Positions 11,314-23,867 are shown, numbered from the stretch's first letter. The stretch: DNA of 64,000 nt from Rhizodiscina lignyota (GCA_010015805.1 ML978136.1:124001-188000), one strand, 5' to 3'. The notes: generated by a model from the sequence alone, not told the origin. Program-made: numbers and translations.

Positions 11314-12794
11314 ATGGTTCGCGGCTTGGTCGTGCTCGGCGGCAGCTCCCATCCGCAGCTCACGGAGACGATATGCAACCACCTAGGCATTCCGCCCGCG
11401 AAGGCGCTGCTGGCCAAATTCTCTGTCGGCGAGACGCGCGTCGAGATTGAGGAGTCTGTGCGTGGGAAGGATGTCTTCATCCTCCAATCCGGCGGTGGGA
11501 AAGTCAATGACCACCTGATGGAGATGCTGATCATGGTGTCGGCATGCAAGACCGCCTCGGCGAGGAGGGTCACGGTTGTCCTGCCATTGTTCCCATACTC
11601 GAGGCAGAGTGATATTCCTTATAACAAGACAGGTGCGCCGTTGACCAAGGGACCGGCACAGGCGCAGCTGAAGGCGGACTACACATTCAACAGCAGACCG
11701 CAGACACCGTATCCCGGACAGGCGAATGCTTCTCACCACCATCACGGTCATCAACATAACAATGGCTCGAATGGCCTGCACAAATCGTTCAGTAGGATGC
11801 AGATAGAGGATCTAGACAATGGCATCACGCCGCGAAGAAAGGACACTCTTGACTCGGTCAAGTCCGAAAAGTCAGACAAGGGAGACTACTTCGGCGAGAG
11901 CAAGCTCCATCACAGCACCTCGTCGTCGTCGATGCAAATCAATGGAATCGGCACCGAAGCGGGTACACACTCGAATTCGCAATACTCTTCACAGCCGCCA
12001 CCATTCGAGCCGCAGCGCGGGTATAAGCAGTGGGTTGCGCAAGCCGGCACACTCGTTGCCGACCTGGTGACGTGTGCTGGTGCCGATCATGTTATCACAA
12101 TGGACTTGCACGACCCGCAATATCAGGGCTTCTTTGATATTCCGGTGGACAATTTGTACGGGAGACACCTCCTGAGGAAGTACATCCAGTACCAGATCCC
12201 GAACTACCAACAGGCAGTCATCGTGAGCCCGGATGCAGGCGGTGCGAAACGTGCAACGGCTATTGCTGACCAGTTGGGAATGCCGTTCGCACTGATCCAC
12301 AAGGTAAAGCGTGCACACATAGAGACGCAAGTCCGCACTAAATCCTCTCCTCAGGAGCGCCGACCCACGCAAATCACAGACCGGCAGAACGCGACCATGA
12401 TGCTTGTCGGCGATGTCGCGAATCGCACGGCCATTCTCATCGACGACTTGGCTGACACGTCCAACACCATCACGCGTGCCGCGAAGCTGCTGAAGAAGGA
12501 GGGTGCAATGACAGTGTACGCGCTGGTGACGCATGGAGTATTGTCTGGTGATGCTATCGAGCGTATCAACGCAAGCGCACTGGATAAGGTCGTGGTGACG
12601 AATAGTGTGGATCAGGCAGAAAACAAGAGAAAATGCCCGAAGCTGGAGGTGCTCGAAGTCGGGAACGTCTTTGCTGAGGTGAGTGAAACAGTACTACTGA
12701 GACGGGTTCGTCTCCGTTAACGGATCCATACGAACAGGCAATTCGGAGAGTTCACCATGGTGAGAGCATCAGCGTGCTCTTCCACTACGACTAG
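11314..12794 (+). CDS. PRS5: ribose-phosphate pyrophosphokinase, Prs5 type
   Basis: Makes PRPP from ribose-5-phosphate and ATP for nucleotide, His and Trp synthesis. Two exons, 11314-12678 and 12738-12794, give 473 residues. The 59-nt intron has GTGAGT, a GTTAAC branch-like site and ACAG. Splicing restores the conserved end (AIRRVHHGESISVLF), whereas an unspliced read ends in an unrelated tail. Visible motifs are SRQSDIPY, the metal/ATP motif DLHDPQYQGFFDIP, the ribose-phosphate loop SPDAGGAKRA and the PRPP loop LIDDLADTSNT. A Ser/His-rich insertion of about 100 residues (roughly 130-230) sits before GYKQWVAQAGTL, as in yeast Prs5 and not at the Prs1 insertion point. A shorter second insertion lies before the PRPP loop. 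In yeast such long subunits act in hetero-complexes and also affect cell-wall integrity. The start has no competing upstream in-frame ATG. Confidence 0.95.
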
Positions 12795-15204
12795 GACTAG
12801 ACGATAGAACGGAGGGAGACTTGGATGGATTAGAACGCAGCTTAAAATTGGGCGGCCGACATGATTTCCCTTGCATCAACTACAACACCACCGCGCACTG
12901 CGCACTTGCATAACGGCCACTCCAGTTTTGAGGGTAGTTCTCTCGGATGGCGGCATGGCGTAAAACCGGAGGCGGATTTTCCTTCTTTGCACATTATTGT
13001 AGCGAACAGCGATCATGCAGCCTAAACTTTGGGCTTTATTCAAAGTGTTTGATAGAAGGATAGAGAGGGGTTGACTATGAGTGAGGTCATCTACACCCAC
13101 AACCTTAAACCATAATGTAGAGATCCAAGCGCGTATCCATGCTGTAGAGCACGGAGAGTACGTATTTTGGGAATCCTGAGATGAGACATAGAGTGGGGGA
13201 ACTAGTTAATCAAGATCAAGAGATGTGAAAGCGTCAAAGTTTCAGATAGAAAAGAGATGAAACACTGTGTTTATCTTTAATGTATCTCACTTGTTCAGCG
13301 GGCATTGCCCACGTTAGGACGACTGGATTCGGATATCGTTCCTCGGGCATCCTTCCATGAAGTTGAAGGTCTGGCAAGTCTCTCGGGACGGCAGTGCAGT
13401 CCTCTCACTGCCGATATTGAAATTGGCTGATAAGATAATAGCCATTTACTTTATGTTTCATATGAGGAGCAATCTTAGGGACATTGGAAGGCACGCTGAC
13501 AACAATGCGGACATTGTTCTAAAGAGCCCTAAGCCCTTGAAGTCTGCTTTACCTAAGCCCTGGACGTGCCGCTTGCGGAAAGCACTGCAGGATTGATTGC
13601 GCAAGTCCCGCCAGGTCCCCATGAGACGAAGCCACTGACAGGTGCGATTTTCACGGGTCGCTGCAGGCACAGAGAGGTGGATTTTGGCAGAATGGCAGAC
13701 CGCTGCCGTCATCGCAGGCCACAAGCAATTAATCCAGCACTCTTATGCGTCAGAAGCGCGGGAGGAGGAGGCGATTGGAGCGTTTTGTTTCATTGTTTGA
13801 TTTGAAGCAGCACTGGCACCTGCACGAGCTTTGGAGAGGTCCCCACGCCCCGCCGGCGCGATGGCTCGCCTGTCAGTTGAGGCGGCCATGGCGGAGGCGG
13901 TGCTGTAAGGGCAGCCGGCCCCTGCGTTGCAAGCGCCATCCATGTGGTGTGGCAGCTAAGGTCCAGAAGGCGGGACCAAGAGAGGAGCAGTTTGATTAGA
14001 GATTGGCGATGGCAGATTCTTTTGCTCGGCGAAACAAAAACCGCGAGGGCACTGCTTGCGAGGATTGAGATGAGATGGTCTGATGAGATGAAATTCGACG
14101 AGCCGGCAACAAAGAAACGGGCCGGAAGACACGAGGAGGGCACGAGGCAAGGGACGACTGAAAGAGGCTCGCGACCGAGTGATCGGCGATTTCTAGACCG
14201 GCGAAGAACTTTGTCTGGTGTTTTGTGCGAAAATAGTACTGTAGAGCTCGGATGAGCAGTTATGTGCGCGTTCTTCGTGCAGCAGGAGGAGCTGCTTCCA
14301 TGAGAGATGAATGGTGGACTAGGGAGACGTCTTACGCATTGCGGTGCTCGCTAACGTGAATTGGCATTCCTCGATAGTTGCATGTCAAGCAGAATCTATC
14401 GAATTCGATGCTGGGTGGGCTGCTGCAGTGCTGGGATTGGAGAATTGTCCGTCGTGCGTCTGCAGCGGTGCGCGTTGCTTCGCTTCACCGCGACGCACGA
14501 CGGGCTGTCAGGAGCGCTTGAACACATATCTCAACGCGCTCTCGCAGCTCGTGGAAGGGCACAGCAGCGCTTGTGTTGTCTGTACGCTCTCTGTCTGTGC
14601 GAAGGAGATTTGGCGTGCTCTTCCTTGTCAGAGTCTCAGAGAAGTTAGGACAAAGCCTGCACCCCGGCCGCGCCCAGATAGCGCGGGCCTTCTGGGCGGA
14701 GTGGCCCTGCTTCCGTCCTTCTCACCACCTCATCGCTCTCCCTCCTAATACAACACCACTGCTCCCGCTTCGCCTTCACCACCACCGCTTCTTCTGCAGC
14801 CGCCCGCCTTTTGTGCAACCCGCTCTGCAGATTGCACCGTCGCTCGTTACATTCTCCGCCCGGCCGAGGCCTTTTCCATTTCCTTCACCTCCTTCGCCGC
14901 GCGTTCTATCCGCAACCCAAATCCGAAGCGCCGGTACCCTCTCCTAACTTCCAACTACTTCTCGGCACTGCGACATCGCTCCGACCATTCTCTTCGCCGC
15001 CGCATTTTCGATCTGCATGTTGTGTTTCTCGCTCGCCGATCTGTGAGAGCATATCTCCCGACCAGCGTCCGGGTTTCAGGACCGTTCTTGCAGCCAACGA
15101 CGGGTTGAGCGTGCGCCTTGTCGGGAAGCACCCGAGTTGATCGGCATTCGCATTGACCTCTCCCATTTCATTATCTTCGACACCTTCGCTTCACTTCGTT
15201 CACC
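12795..15204. other. long intergenic region upstream of OPY2
   Basis: 2.4 kb with no supported gene. The left half holds the PRS5 3' flank. The right part (about 14680-15200) is very CT-rich, including runs of CCTC/TTCT, and is likely promoter and 5' leader of OPY2. Overlapping short frames at 13566-14255 and 14344-15140 occur on both strands, have no domain and look like by-products of GC-rich composition. Confidence 0.5.
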
Positions 15205-16694
15205 ATGGCCATGGAGATGTTCAGAGGTGTGTGCTGATAACGATAGCCTTTGGCCCCCATTTGCGTCTTACTGACGGCATGACAGAATCCTCTCCATCGC
15301 TACCTTTTCTCTTCCGCCGCTGCGTGCAATGTCCAAATACGACACCTTCCTGCCCACAGTGTGCAGATGATGAGATATGCTCGCAGATCAGTCCGACTTG
15401 TCAGCAGTGCGCGTCGACACAGTGCGTGAAAGCCTCTGAATCGGGGGCCACGAACAATGGCCAAGTCAGCAGCTCAGGTGGTGGGACGAATATCGGCGCA
15501 ATAGCAGGCGGTGTCGTCGGTGGTGTCGTCTTCATTATCATTGTCGCCTTCTTGATATGGAAATTCTGGCTGAAGGGGAAGCGACGCCCGATCGAGACCG
15601 TCGAGGACTACGAATTCACGCAGGAGAAGCCCGCCAACGAGGACTTTGGCATGCACAGGAGCGCCCGTGCATCGACACATACGGTCCAGTCAATGGCGTC
15701 GACGGTCCTGACAAGAGCAAGCAACATCATTCAAATTGCGTATATTCCCGGCGTGACGAACCGATCCACAGCGTCACCAGGCCTACTGGTGCCTCCTGTT
15801 CCTCCAATTCCATCAGCTACTCCAGGATCATCGCCATACAGAGACACTGCCGATGGCGAACAAGTCTTCTTCACTGCTGGCGATATACGTGACTCCACAT
15901 ATTCGGGCATGACAGGTTACTCTGGTGTTGAACGAGACTCAATCGCGCCTTCACTCGCTCGCTCATCCGTCGCAACGACCATATACCGTTCTCAGGCTCA
16001 AGTCTCGCCTCTTCCTGCACCGACGCAGACGATGATTCGTGGCAAAGCGGCCGTCGTCAGTGTCAACAAGGGCAATTCCTCGAGCGGATCATCTACGATA
16101 AATACACCAGCAGACACCCCTCCGGTCCCGCAAATCGACTTTGTGAAACATGCGGCCGCTGGCACATCTGGACCGAGAACAGTTCAAGTCAAAATGCCAA
16201 CATCTACTGACGCCCTCGGAGGCCCTAGCCCATCGAACAGCGTTAAGACTGTTACCATTGGTGCAAAGGCTGTTCCTCTGAACATTGTCAAGCGACCGGG
16301 CATGGGCAGCAAGAAGAGCAGCTCAGAAGCCGTCCCCGTCACCACGACGATCGCAGAAGCCGTCTCAATGGCCGCATCCGAGTCACCCAAGGGCCTCGGC
16401 CTGCGCCAGTCCTCGACCACTGCCACGTCTGAGGCTACTCACGACCGGGCGAGGAGGATCGACGAAACTGCCACTGAGGATGATAGCAGCGACGAGGACA
16501 CTTCTGACCATGAGAGGAGTCGGCGCAGCCTGCTTGGCAAGGAAAGCACGCAGAGCCCATTTGGCGACAGTAACCGCGTGCATAGCTCGGAAGTGACGCC
16601 AACGCTGAGCAACACGAAGGGCAAGCAGCCCGCCATGCAAGACGAGGATGGACGGAATCAGAGCCCGTTCGAGGACTCGAATGCTGTCGAGTAA
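15205..16694 (+). CDS. OPY2: Opy2-like membrane anchor of the HOG pathway
   Basis: Opy2 tethers the Ste50-Ste11 module to the plasma membrane in osmostress (HOG) and filamentation signalling. The gene has a 22-nt first coding exon, 15205-15226, a 59-nt intron (GTGTGT, TTACTGAC branch region, GACAG) and exon 15286-16694, giving 476 residues. Residues 1-50 show the Opy2 N-terminal domain, with eight cysteines spaced as CVQC, CPQC, EIC, CQQC and TQC. A Gly-rich stretch and a transmembrane helix (about 77-100, GAIAGGVVGGVVFIIIVAFL) follow, then a basic WLKGKRR boundary and a long Ser/Thr-rich cytosolic tail. Near the C-terminus an SPF[GE]DSN motif occurs twice, a candidate conserved docking box. 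There is no cleaved signal peptide, so the helix would be a signal anchor. The phase match and the restored start ATGGCC support the short first exon. Confidence 0.88.
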
Positions 16695-17857
16695 GCGGTG
16701 TTAAGGAGTTTACCCATATAGTTTGTAAATGTGGGGTTGGATGGACATATTGATGGCGTTGGATATGGACATGAGACTTACAAAAGGGCGATTTTGTCGA
16801 CGAACGACCTGATGGCAGCGTTGGAATCTGAGCGGAGGTGTATACGTACGCCCGAGATGCTCAATTTCTTAGGACTCGATAAGAATTTACAAAGCTTCTG
16901 TGTATTTACTTTGTCATGGAATGACATGAATTGATCATTTCTGGTTAAGGCGGGCTGCCGTAGAACAATTGGAGATCGCGTACTTGAGAGCAAAGTGACA
17001 CCCCGACATCGCTTGCCCCGCTGTAAGTAAGTAGAAGACTCTTATACATGTGCCATTTCAATTCCGAAGAAATACCAATCATTATCACAAAATCTCTCAT
17101 TTCTATCTACTGCTCCTAAGCCGGCTTAACAGAGTGGAAGCTGACCCACTTCTGCAAATGTCAAGAAGGCTGCTGAATTTTTCACGCAGATGACCAATCA
17201 ACCTTGCGCTTTTCATTTACAACGCTTCCATTGTCCTGGTCCTTGATGGTGAGAATGCCAAGACTCACGATGTTGAGAGCCAGGAGGGCCTTATCACGTT
17301 CCTCTTCCCTTCTCAATCACAAGATTTCATTTTCAACGGTCCATCAATTTTTGTGACAGCATGTACAAACTCGTTCAACACGTGTCGTAATGAATACCTT
17401 TTCAATTTAACTGTTGTGACTGGTGGGTTCGAAAAACATTCGCGTGGGTGGTTCGCCTTGTGCCTTGGGTACCGTGGCCCACGAACAAACTTTCAACGTT
17501 TAGACCTAAAATTCAGAGCTTCTAGTCCAAGGGCAGTGATCGCTGGCGCAAATAAGTTCTATCCCCTCCTGCTTTCCTCTCTCTTTCTACTACATCTCGC
17601 AGCCCAGAAGGATTCGCTCCACTATCACGTACAAAGCATTTCGCATCGAGCAACACAAAAACTCACTCATCTCAAGCACCTTATACTCTCAAGCAAAATC
17701 ACTGTTACCAGAACCTTGTCGAAAGTCTTCTCTGTAAACAACTAGATCTGCCACAGTAATTGCACACTACAAAGCGACACTCCCGGTTAGCGCATGCCGT
17801 CGCGCAACAACCATCAAACCAAGCAGAAATCCCTCAGCATCGACTTCAGCTTGCACA
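16695..17857. other. intergenic region
   Basis: 1.16 kb with the OPY2 3' flank and the promoter of the gene at 17858. A short plus-strand frame at 17353-17745 (130 codons) is Leu/Ser-rich and without domain, and lies where promoter sequence is expected. Nothing else was recognised. Confidence 0.5.
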
Positions 17858-19231
17858 ATGCGCTATCGTTTGGGCCCTGTCTCCCTCCCGGTCGAGAGCA
17901 ACTCGACTGTGGATACGCACAACTTCCCCGATATCATCTTACTCCCCGACTCTACCGATTCTACCTGCAAGCACTTCATGTCACACTGGCGCATGCACCT
18001 TGAACTGCGTGCACCGAGTTCAGCAGAACTGCTGGATAAAAAGCTTAAAGATGACGGATTTCGGCTCTTCCGCCTTGACGGCAGCGCTTACGACTTAACA
18101 GCTTGTTGCGTCGGAAAAGCAGACACCCGCAGAGCAGCCGGCCTCGAACTCTCTCGGCGCTTTGCACATGAGGTTGTCGTCAATGAATGCGGCATCAAGT
18201 TCAAGGGAGCGTACTTCAACGTGTGGAGGTTCGCTGATATGAACCGCCTCCGGAAACAGCTTGCACACGTCAAGAGCTTGTATCTCTCGATCGAAGGAGC
18301 TTCCAGGCACCATGACATGGAAGCTAAAAGCGTACTGGAGGACAAGTACGTGAGAGTCAAGACTGGCGTCAACAACCTCGTCGAAATCATTGCCGAGAAA
18401 AAGCTTCAAAGCCTGCACATCAACTACCGATGGGAAAGGCTGCAGCGCCTCACGCTCAAGAAGGCCACGGGCACAATAATGCGCACTGTCAGGGAGTGCG
18501 CAAGCACCGAGCAGCACATCCGCGACATCCTCAAGCCCTTCCTCACCCTCCGCAACATCCCCGACGTCGCCATCTCTCTCACCTCGCAATCCCACGACTT
18601 CCTCCAACTCCGCCGCGAACAACAACTCTCTGGCGAGCCGACCCCCTCGTCTAGGCACAAAGTCAAGAAGCAGTGCAAACTGCGCAGAAGACTAGCAAAG
18701 GCCCACTCGGGCTACACCGCGGCAGAGGCGCTCGAAACCCAGAGCAAGCTCAACAAGGCGTACGAGCGCCTCTGCAAGCCGCGCACAGTAAACCCTAACC
18801 CGACACGCGCCGAGCTTCTCCTCCTCAAGCGCCGGCGCATGAAGGGCATCCACCCCCGCGTCGACACCATCCTCCGCCTTCCGCCCACCTCGGCGGAAGA
18901 ATTCGAGCGCCATTTCGACGACTTGCGTGCTTGTGCCGTGGCACGCATCCGGAGTGGCAGTCTGGTGACGGAGGAGAGGCCCTTGGCGGGTGAGTGGATG
19001 ATGGTGTTGGAGGCTGCGGAGGAGGTGGCAATGAGCTTGGTGGCGCCGGCAGCGCTGGAGGGAGAGGCGCTGGCGAAGGCGTGGAGGGCGTGTGAAGAAG
19101 GGGACATGGAGAAGTTGAGGAGGGCGGTGGGCGGATTGGCGACGTACTGGGCGGGGTTGGCGGGAGACGCGGAGGATGGCCCGCAGCATTGGAAGGAAGC
19201 TGTGGTGGCGCTATCGCTAGAATTAGAGTAG
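17858..19231 (+). CDS. hypothetical protein, 457 aa
   Basis: Single-exon gene. I do not recognise the family. The start ATG at 17858 (CACAATGCGC) is the first in frame. The product is soluble-looking, with no signal peptide or transmembrane helix. Residues about 30-200 contain alternating hydrophobic and charged segments like those in fungal F-box/2EXR-type proteins (for example LRLFRLDG-like and VKSLYLSIEG segments), but no F-box is visible. A basic stretch (RHKVKKQCKLRRRLAK) lies near residue 268. The C-terminal third is Ala/Glu-rich and helical. Codon use becomes strongly GC-rich after about 18430, giving long antisense open frames that I consider shadows. The composition suggests a real gene, and the function is unknown. 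Confidence 0.65.
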   Translation: MRYRLGPVSLPVESNSTVDTHNFPDIILLPDSTDSTCKHFMSHWRMHLELRAPSSAELLDKKLKDDGFRLFRLDGSAYDLTACCVGKADTRRAAGLELSRRFAHEVVVNECGIKFKGAYFNVWRFADMNRLRKQLAHVKSLYLSIEGASRHHDMEAKSVLEDKYVRVKTGVNNLVEIIAEKKLQSLHINYRWERLQRLTLKKATGTIMRTVRECASTEQHIRDILKPFLTLRNIPDVAISLTSQSHDFLQLRREQQLSGEPTPSSRHKVKKQCKLRRRLAKAHSGYTAAEALETQSKLNKAYERLCKPRTVNPNPTRAELLLLKRRRMKGIHPRVDTILRLPPTSAEEFERHFDDLRACAVARIRSGSLVTEERPLAGEWMMVLEAAEEVAMSLVAPAALEGEALAKAWRACEEGDMEKLRRAVGGLATYWAGLAGDAEDGPQHWKEAVVALSLELE

Positions 19232-19954
19232 ATTGATTGATGATGTTCATGTTGAAGTTCACCGAGTATGTTCGTCCTGTTTGTCGAGAGCCCGCGCGGG
19301 TTCAAAGTGATGCTGTTCCGGCTGGGCGAACATGGTAGAAGAATTTGTGTTTAAAGATATGAACGATGCTTGAATAGCTGCGTAAACTTCGCGGAAGAAA
19401 CGTCTTCTAAATTGGAATTGATGCTTAAGCAACCGCGTGAACTCGTCAGAAGAAAACTCATCTACAATGATACCAATGCTCCGCAGTGTGCGCAGGTTTG
19501 AAAGAATGGCATGGCTTCCGTCTACCTTACAAGGGAGGTCAAACCTCTGAGACCAGTCACGGAGCTGGAGAACAGCGTACGATATTTGCCTGAAATGGAA
19601 TTTCAGCAACGTCCAATTTAGGATCGTCGTACGAAGCAGATATCAAATCCATCATGGTGGCACACCACTGGCGCTTACTAATGACCCCTTTTCAACCATC
19701 GTGAGTGAACGCCAGGGACGCTTGAGTGGTCGGACGCCTCCGCGGGCGTGTGAAACTCACTCGTGAGATACAAGCTCTTTCGTATCCCATAAAGGCAAAC
19801 GCTTCAAGTAACGAGGTACGCATTCAACTCGATCATCTGCTGAAGCTTTAAATCTCGCAATGTCTCTCCTTGATGATTCTACTGTCAGTCCTAATCACGT
19901 CTGCGCTTCAATATCTTGTCACACTCATTTGATAAACCTACCAAGCTACAAAAC
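19232..19954. other. intergenic; one weak minus-strand frame
   Basis: Contains a 116-codon minus-strand frame at 19259-19609 that opens with a non-ATG codon, its first ATG lying near its end. Its hydrophobic/charged pattern is protein-like (LSNLRTLRSIGIIVDEF), so it could be a relic exon or part of an unannotated gene, but no upstream exon or domain was found. The rest is promoter of the secreted-protein gene at 19955. Confidence 0.35.
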
Positions 19955-20444
19955 ATGAAGCAAACCATGCTCCTCGCAGCTATCCTCACCTTCGGCACCT
20001 TGGCCTCCGCCGAGATCATCTTCCTCGCCAGCTGCAGCGCTGCTCAAAATGGCAATTTCTTCGGCCTCTCAGCCGCAGTATACTATGCCAATAACCCGAG
20101 CGGAGAGGTGAATCCAGACCCCGACAACATTGGCGTCAGGGGATCCGACAATAGTATTTGGTTCAACGATCCGGAGGGCTGGACTATCTTCCCCGCTACT
20201 AGAGAGGCCTTCGTCCTGAATGGCCTTGATCAGTCCGTTACGAACGTCGGCGGCGTGGCAGGTTCCGGGATTAATGGACAGAAGCACTATACGTGTATGA
20301 GGGATACTGGAGGCGCGTTGTTTAATAATGGCTTTCTGAGCTGCAACAAGGAGTTCTACTGCCAGCCGGTACGTAAACAGAGGCCCTTTGGATCTGCTCC
20401 ATTGGCAGTGCAAAGGGCAGCTACTAACGAGATTCTAGTCGTAA
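19955..20444 (+). CDS. small secreted cysteine-containing protein
   Basis: Exons 19955-20368 and 20439-20444 encode 139 residues. A clear signal peptide (about residues 1-19, MKQTMLLAAILTFGTLASA) is followed by a mature chain of about 120 residues with four cysteines (SCSAA, YTCMR, LSCNK, FYCQP), enough for two disulfides. The 70-nt intron has GTACGT, a perfect CTAAC branch site and TTCTAG. After it only one serine codon and TAA remain. The upstream in-frame ATG-like start at 19916 is rejected because 19955 places the signal peptide at the N-terminus and has an A at -3. No family was recognised. Size, secretion and cysteines fit an effector-like or wall-associated protein, but that is inference. 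It converges on KAP120, whose stop lies 210 bp downstream. Confidence 0.75.
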
Positions 20445-20653
20445 ATACATCGAGAGTCCTCTCTGGAAATCATCAGCCTTGGAAAGGGGATGCAATTGGC
20501 CGAAAGAGGCATATGGAGTTGAAAAGCATGCGGGTATGACGAAAGGAGAGCTCCACGACTATCGAGCAACCTTTTGATTGCCTTGCCAAGAGATCCTGTA
20601 TGGTAGCTGCCAATTCATCCGACTTTTGGCTGCCTTGATTTCGATACTGTTGG

Positions 20654-23600
20654 TCAGACAATTCCTGTATGTCCAAATGCCTTGATGACGTCCTGATCCA
20701 CATTCGCCAACCACTCCTCTTGGAACACTTTCTCTCCTCCACAAATCGCAACTGCCTGCTGTAACCTCTCCCTCACGAATGTGATTAGGTTGACAGTGTG
20801 AATCGGGTCGGTGGCGCTGAGCTGTGTGCGCCTGCCGTCTTCCGGCGCAGGAGGTCCGAAGACCGAGTCTTCTGGGATTGGGGGAGATGTCCAGACAAGG
20901 GAGCTGGTGGGTGCATTGTGAGTTGTTGTGATATTAACAGAAGCTGGACTTTGATTGAACTTACTCGATGCTCTTGTCCTCCACACCCTCAGTAAGTTCC
21001 ATCACCATATCCGTCCAAATTATAATCAGATCGTGCAACTTGCCCAACATCCACGGTGCGCCACCTTCCAGCAATCTCGTCAAGGCCAGTGCCATAAGCT
21101 TCCTTCTTCCGGGATCTCCGATGTTCTCGAAGTGGCTGAACCATTCTTCGAGGAGCCATTTCATTTCACCTTCAATTGTATCACTCTCAGCAGCGTTAAC
21201 CTGCGCAACCGCTTCCAACAATATCGACGGCGACGCAAAACCGACTCTTGCAAGCACCGAGAAGTAGTCCGTCTCGACAACTCCATCAACAAGGGCGTCA
21301 AAACTCTTTGGGCCAGTCGTCTGATGTGCGATCCAACTACCTCGCAGGCCATCTTCGTTAAGCAGGCGGAGGAAGAAACCCGCCAAAGCCATCTCCCCAA
21401 CGAGCACGCGCACGCCATCTTCACCTCCGAGGCCCTCCGTAGCTCGTACAACCATCTCGATCAAGTTCGTCAGATACCCGCTTGCTTCAGCCTTGAGATT
21501 TCCCATCAAATCAGTTACTACACGTAGGAATTCGCGGCGGAAGTCAGGCGCAAGGATGGTCGAAGGTGAGAGGAGGAGATAAGATTCCGTGATCTCGATT
21601 GTGCGGCGCAATGTTTCTGTGCCTAGCGCAAAGATCGGAATAAGATAGTTTGACAGTGACAGAAGATCTGCTGATGCAGAATTGTCAGGCGTTTGCACCA
21701 AGACGGCATGCCAGAGATCCAGGGCATCGTCGAGCAGGTAAACCTGTGTTTCCGAGCCTGGTTCGACAGCTCCTTTGATGATTGGTAGGACGAGGGGGTG
21801 GTATGGTCGTGATTCTGCTTTCATGGCGTTGATAAGGCGAGCGAGGATGGTCAGGATAGACTGCTTCATAAGATGCTCCTCGCCGGACTGCTCCCACAGT
21901 GGAGGAAGCAGTGAGACTATCCGCTCGGCATAAGGTGTGATGTTGTGCTCAAGACGTTCGACAATTACGCTGATAGTGTTCAATAGCGCTAGCTTAGTTT
22001 CCGACAGGTCCACCTCTTCAATGAGAGCCATAAGTTGAGAGAGTGTGTCCGAAGCGTATGGCATGAAGTTCTCAGCTTTGAACTCCCAGTCGTCTGCGAT
22101 ATGCTTGAAATGGCGACCTGCAGTTACGCGCACAACCTGGTCGTTGAGAGGATCGTCTTTGTTCAGCAAGTGCTGAAATATCTGGTAGACAAGTGGTTTG
22201 CTTTGATCGGACACCTTGACTGATATCCATTGACCAAGCACGATAGCGATACGGCGGCGGAGAATGTTGTACCCTGGAACTTGCTTCTGCACTTCTGGGA
22301 CCAATGTCGCGCTAATGAACCCGTCAAAATCGATCTGAGAATGGATGACAGCTGCTGCAAGTCCGAGGGCGGTGTAAACCGAATCCTTGAGCAAGACATC
22401 TTCATTTGCGGGGGTAGCGACGATGTTGAAGATATTAAGAAGGGGCTCGACGACGAGCATCTTGTAGTTGATCGCCAAGTCGAGAAACAGCTTCTCGGCG
22501 CACGGCCGAACGGAGAACTCGAATGTCTCACCCTCCCCATCTTGCATCCTCTCCCATTCCTCTGGCTCCTCTTCCCATTCCCGTAGATCACTCGCGCGGA
22601 AGACGAAGAAGCGTGTCACTACAACATCTGTCATCTCACGCACCAGCGAGTCTGTGAACAGCTGTGTCTTGACTGCTTCAATAGCCTGCTTCCTCTCCTC
22701 TTTCTCCTGTTCGTGTCGGTATTTGAAAGTTTGCGCAGGGTGGAAGACCATCTTCACGCAGGCTCGGATGATAAGTAGCCCTTTTAGAGCTAGTTGCTCC
22801 ATAAGCGGCTTCTCATCCTCATCGGCGTCTCCATCATTGCCAATCTTGGCTGAAGCTATGGGGGACTTAGAGCCAAAAGTCTCGCCAAACTTCGAGATAA
22901 GACCCCAGTAAGCTCGTACGAGATCAAGAGAATCAGGTAAGAGCACGAATGCTGCGGGATGTGTTTTTGCCATGTTGAGGTGGAGTTTGGCCAGCTGGAC
23001 AAGGTGCTTCTGCACCAATCGAATGACTTCAGGCGATATTGTAGATTGTTCGTTCGAAGCGATGCTCAGAAGATCCCCAAATTGGTTTCTAACGAGACGC
23101 CAAAATTCATGTACGTCTTTGTCTCGATTCGGAAACTCATAGCCTGCAATGAGAAGGCGCCTTATGACTTTGATAGCGAGTAAACTCTCTTGGATACTCT
23201 CGAATGCTCGACCTTCATCGTCTCCGCCTCCTTGCAGAAATGCTAGCCACTGCTGTACCCTATCGAAATAGATGCGCCCGAGTACGTGGAAAATTTCGGG
23301 TGTGACAGCCTGGAGGCTTGTTCGCGTCCGTTGTAATCGACCTGTCGCCAGCTCTTTGATGACGTGAAGAAGCATGAGTAGAGCACGTGGGAGATGTAGG
23401 CGATTTGCATTTGGTGAGACAGAAGACCGAAGGATGTCAACAAGGTTTGTGATTGCGTCAGGCCAGTCATTCGGATACTCGAACCTTACGATCTTGGCCG
23501 TGAGCAAGGCATTCTGAAGTGCGAGTCGCGTATCGGCCTCATTGACACCGGCCTCAAGTAATCGAGAGCGAATCTGAATTCGATCCTCCTTGTCAACGGC

Positions 23601-23867
23601 ATTTGTGGCAGTCTTCCTCCAGTACTTATCGATACCATTCTTCAGCTGGATAATGGCCAGATAGCGAACTTCTAGGGGAAGAGATTTGTCCAGGAACACA
23701 GCTTGCAGAAGGCTGTAGTAGCCTTTCTGCGTTTCCCATTGCTGAAGCTGCTTCGTGCCAGTTTGGATCTGATTCGGATCGCTTGAAGAAGCTGAAACTA
23801 AAACGTTGTAGAGAATTCGGTCCGTAAGAGGATTCACCTCGGCCGGGGCCTCTATCATAAAACTCAT
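20654..23867 (-). CDS. KAP120: importin-beta family karyopherin Kap120 (importin-11 type)
   Basis: Nuclear import receptor. Yeast Kap120 imports ribosome-assembly and other cargo through the nuclear pore. Exons on the minus strand are 23867-20965 and 20903-20654, giving 1050 residues, close to yeast Kap120 (1032). The 61-nt intron has GTAAGT and CACCAG. Splicing adds the conserved C-terminal segment (HTVNLITFVRERL, then GGEKVFQEEWLANVD), which an unspliced read would lose. Near residues 30-100 is the importin-beta N-terminal Ran-binding domain (KQLQQWE, YLAIIQLKNGIDKYWRK). The rest is HEAT-like helical repeats, with an acidic loop (DGDADEDEKP). The start was set at MSFMIEAPAEVNP, which has an A at -3, rather than at the ATG 25 codons upstream, which adds an atypical N-terminus. 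It is divergent from PEX2 across 377 bp. Confidence 0.93.

Noticed and set aside
18092-19305. Several long antisense frames opposite the 457-residue gene
   Set aside because: They come from GC-rich third positions in the sense gene and lack domains or starts in good context.
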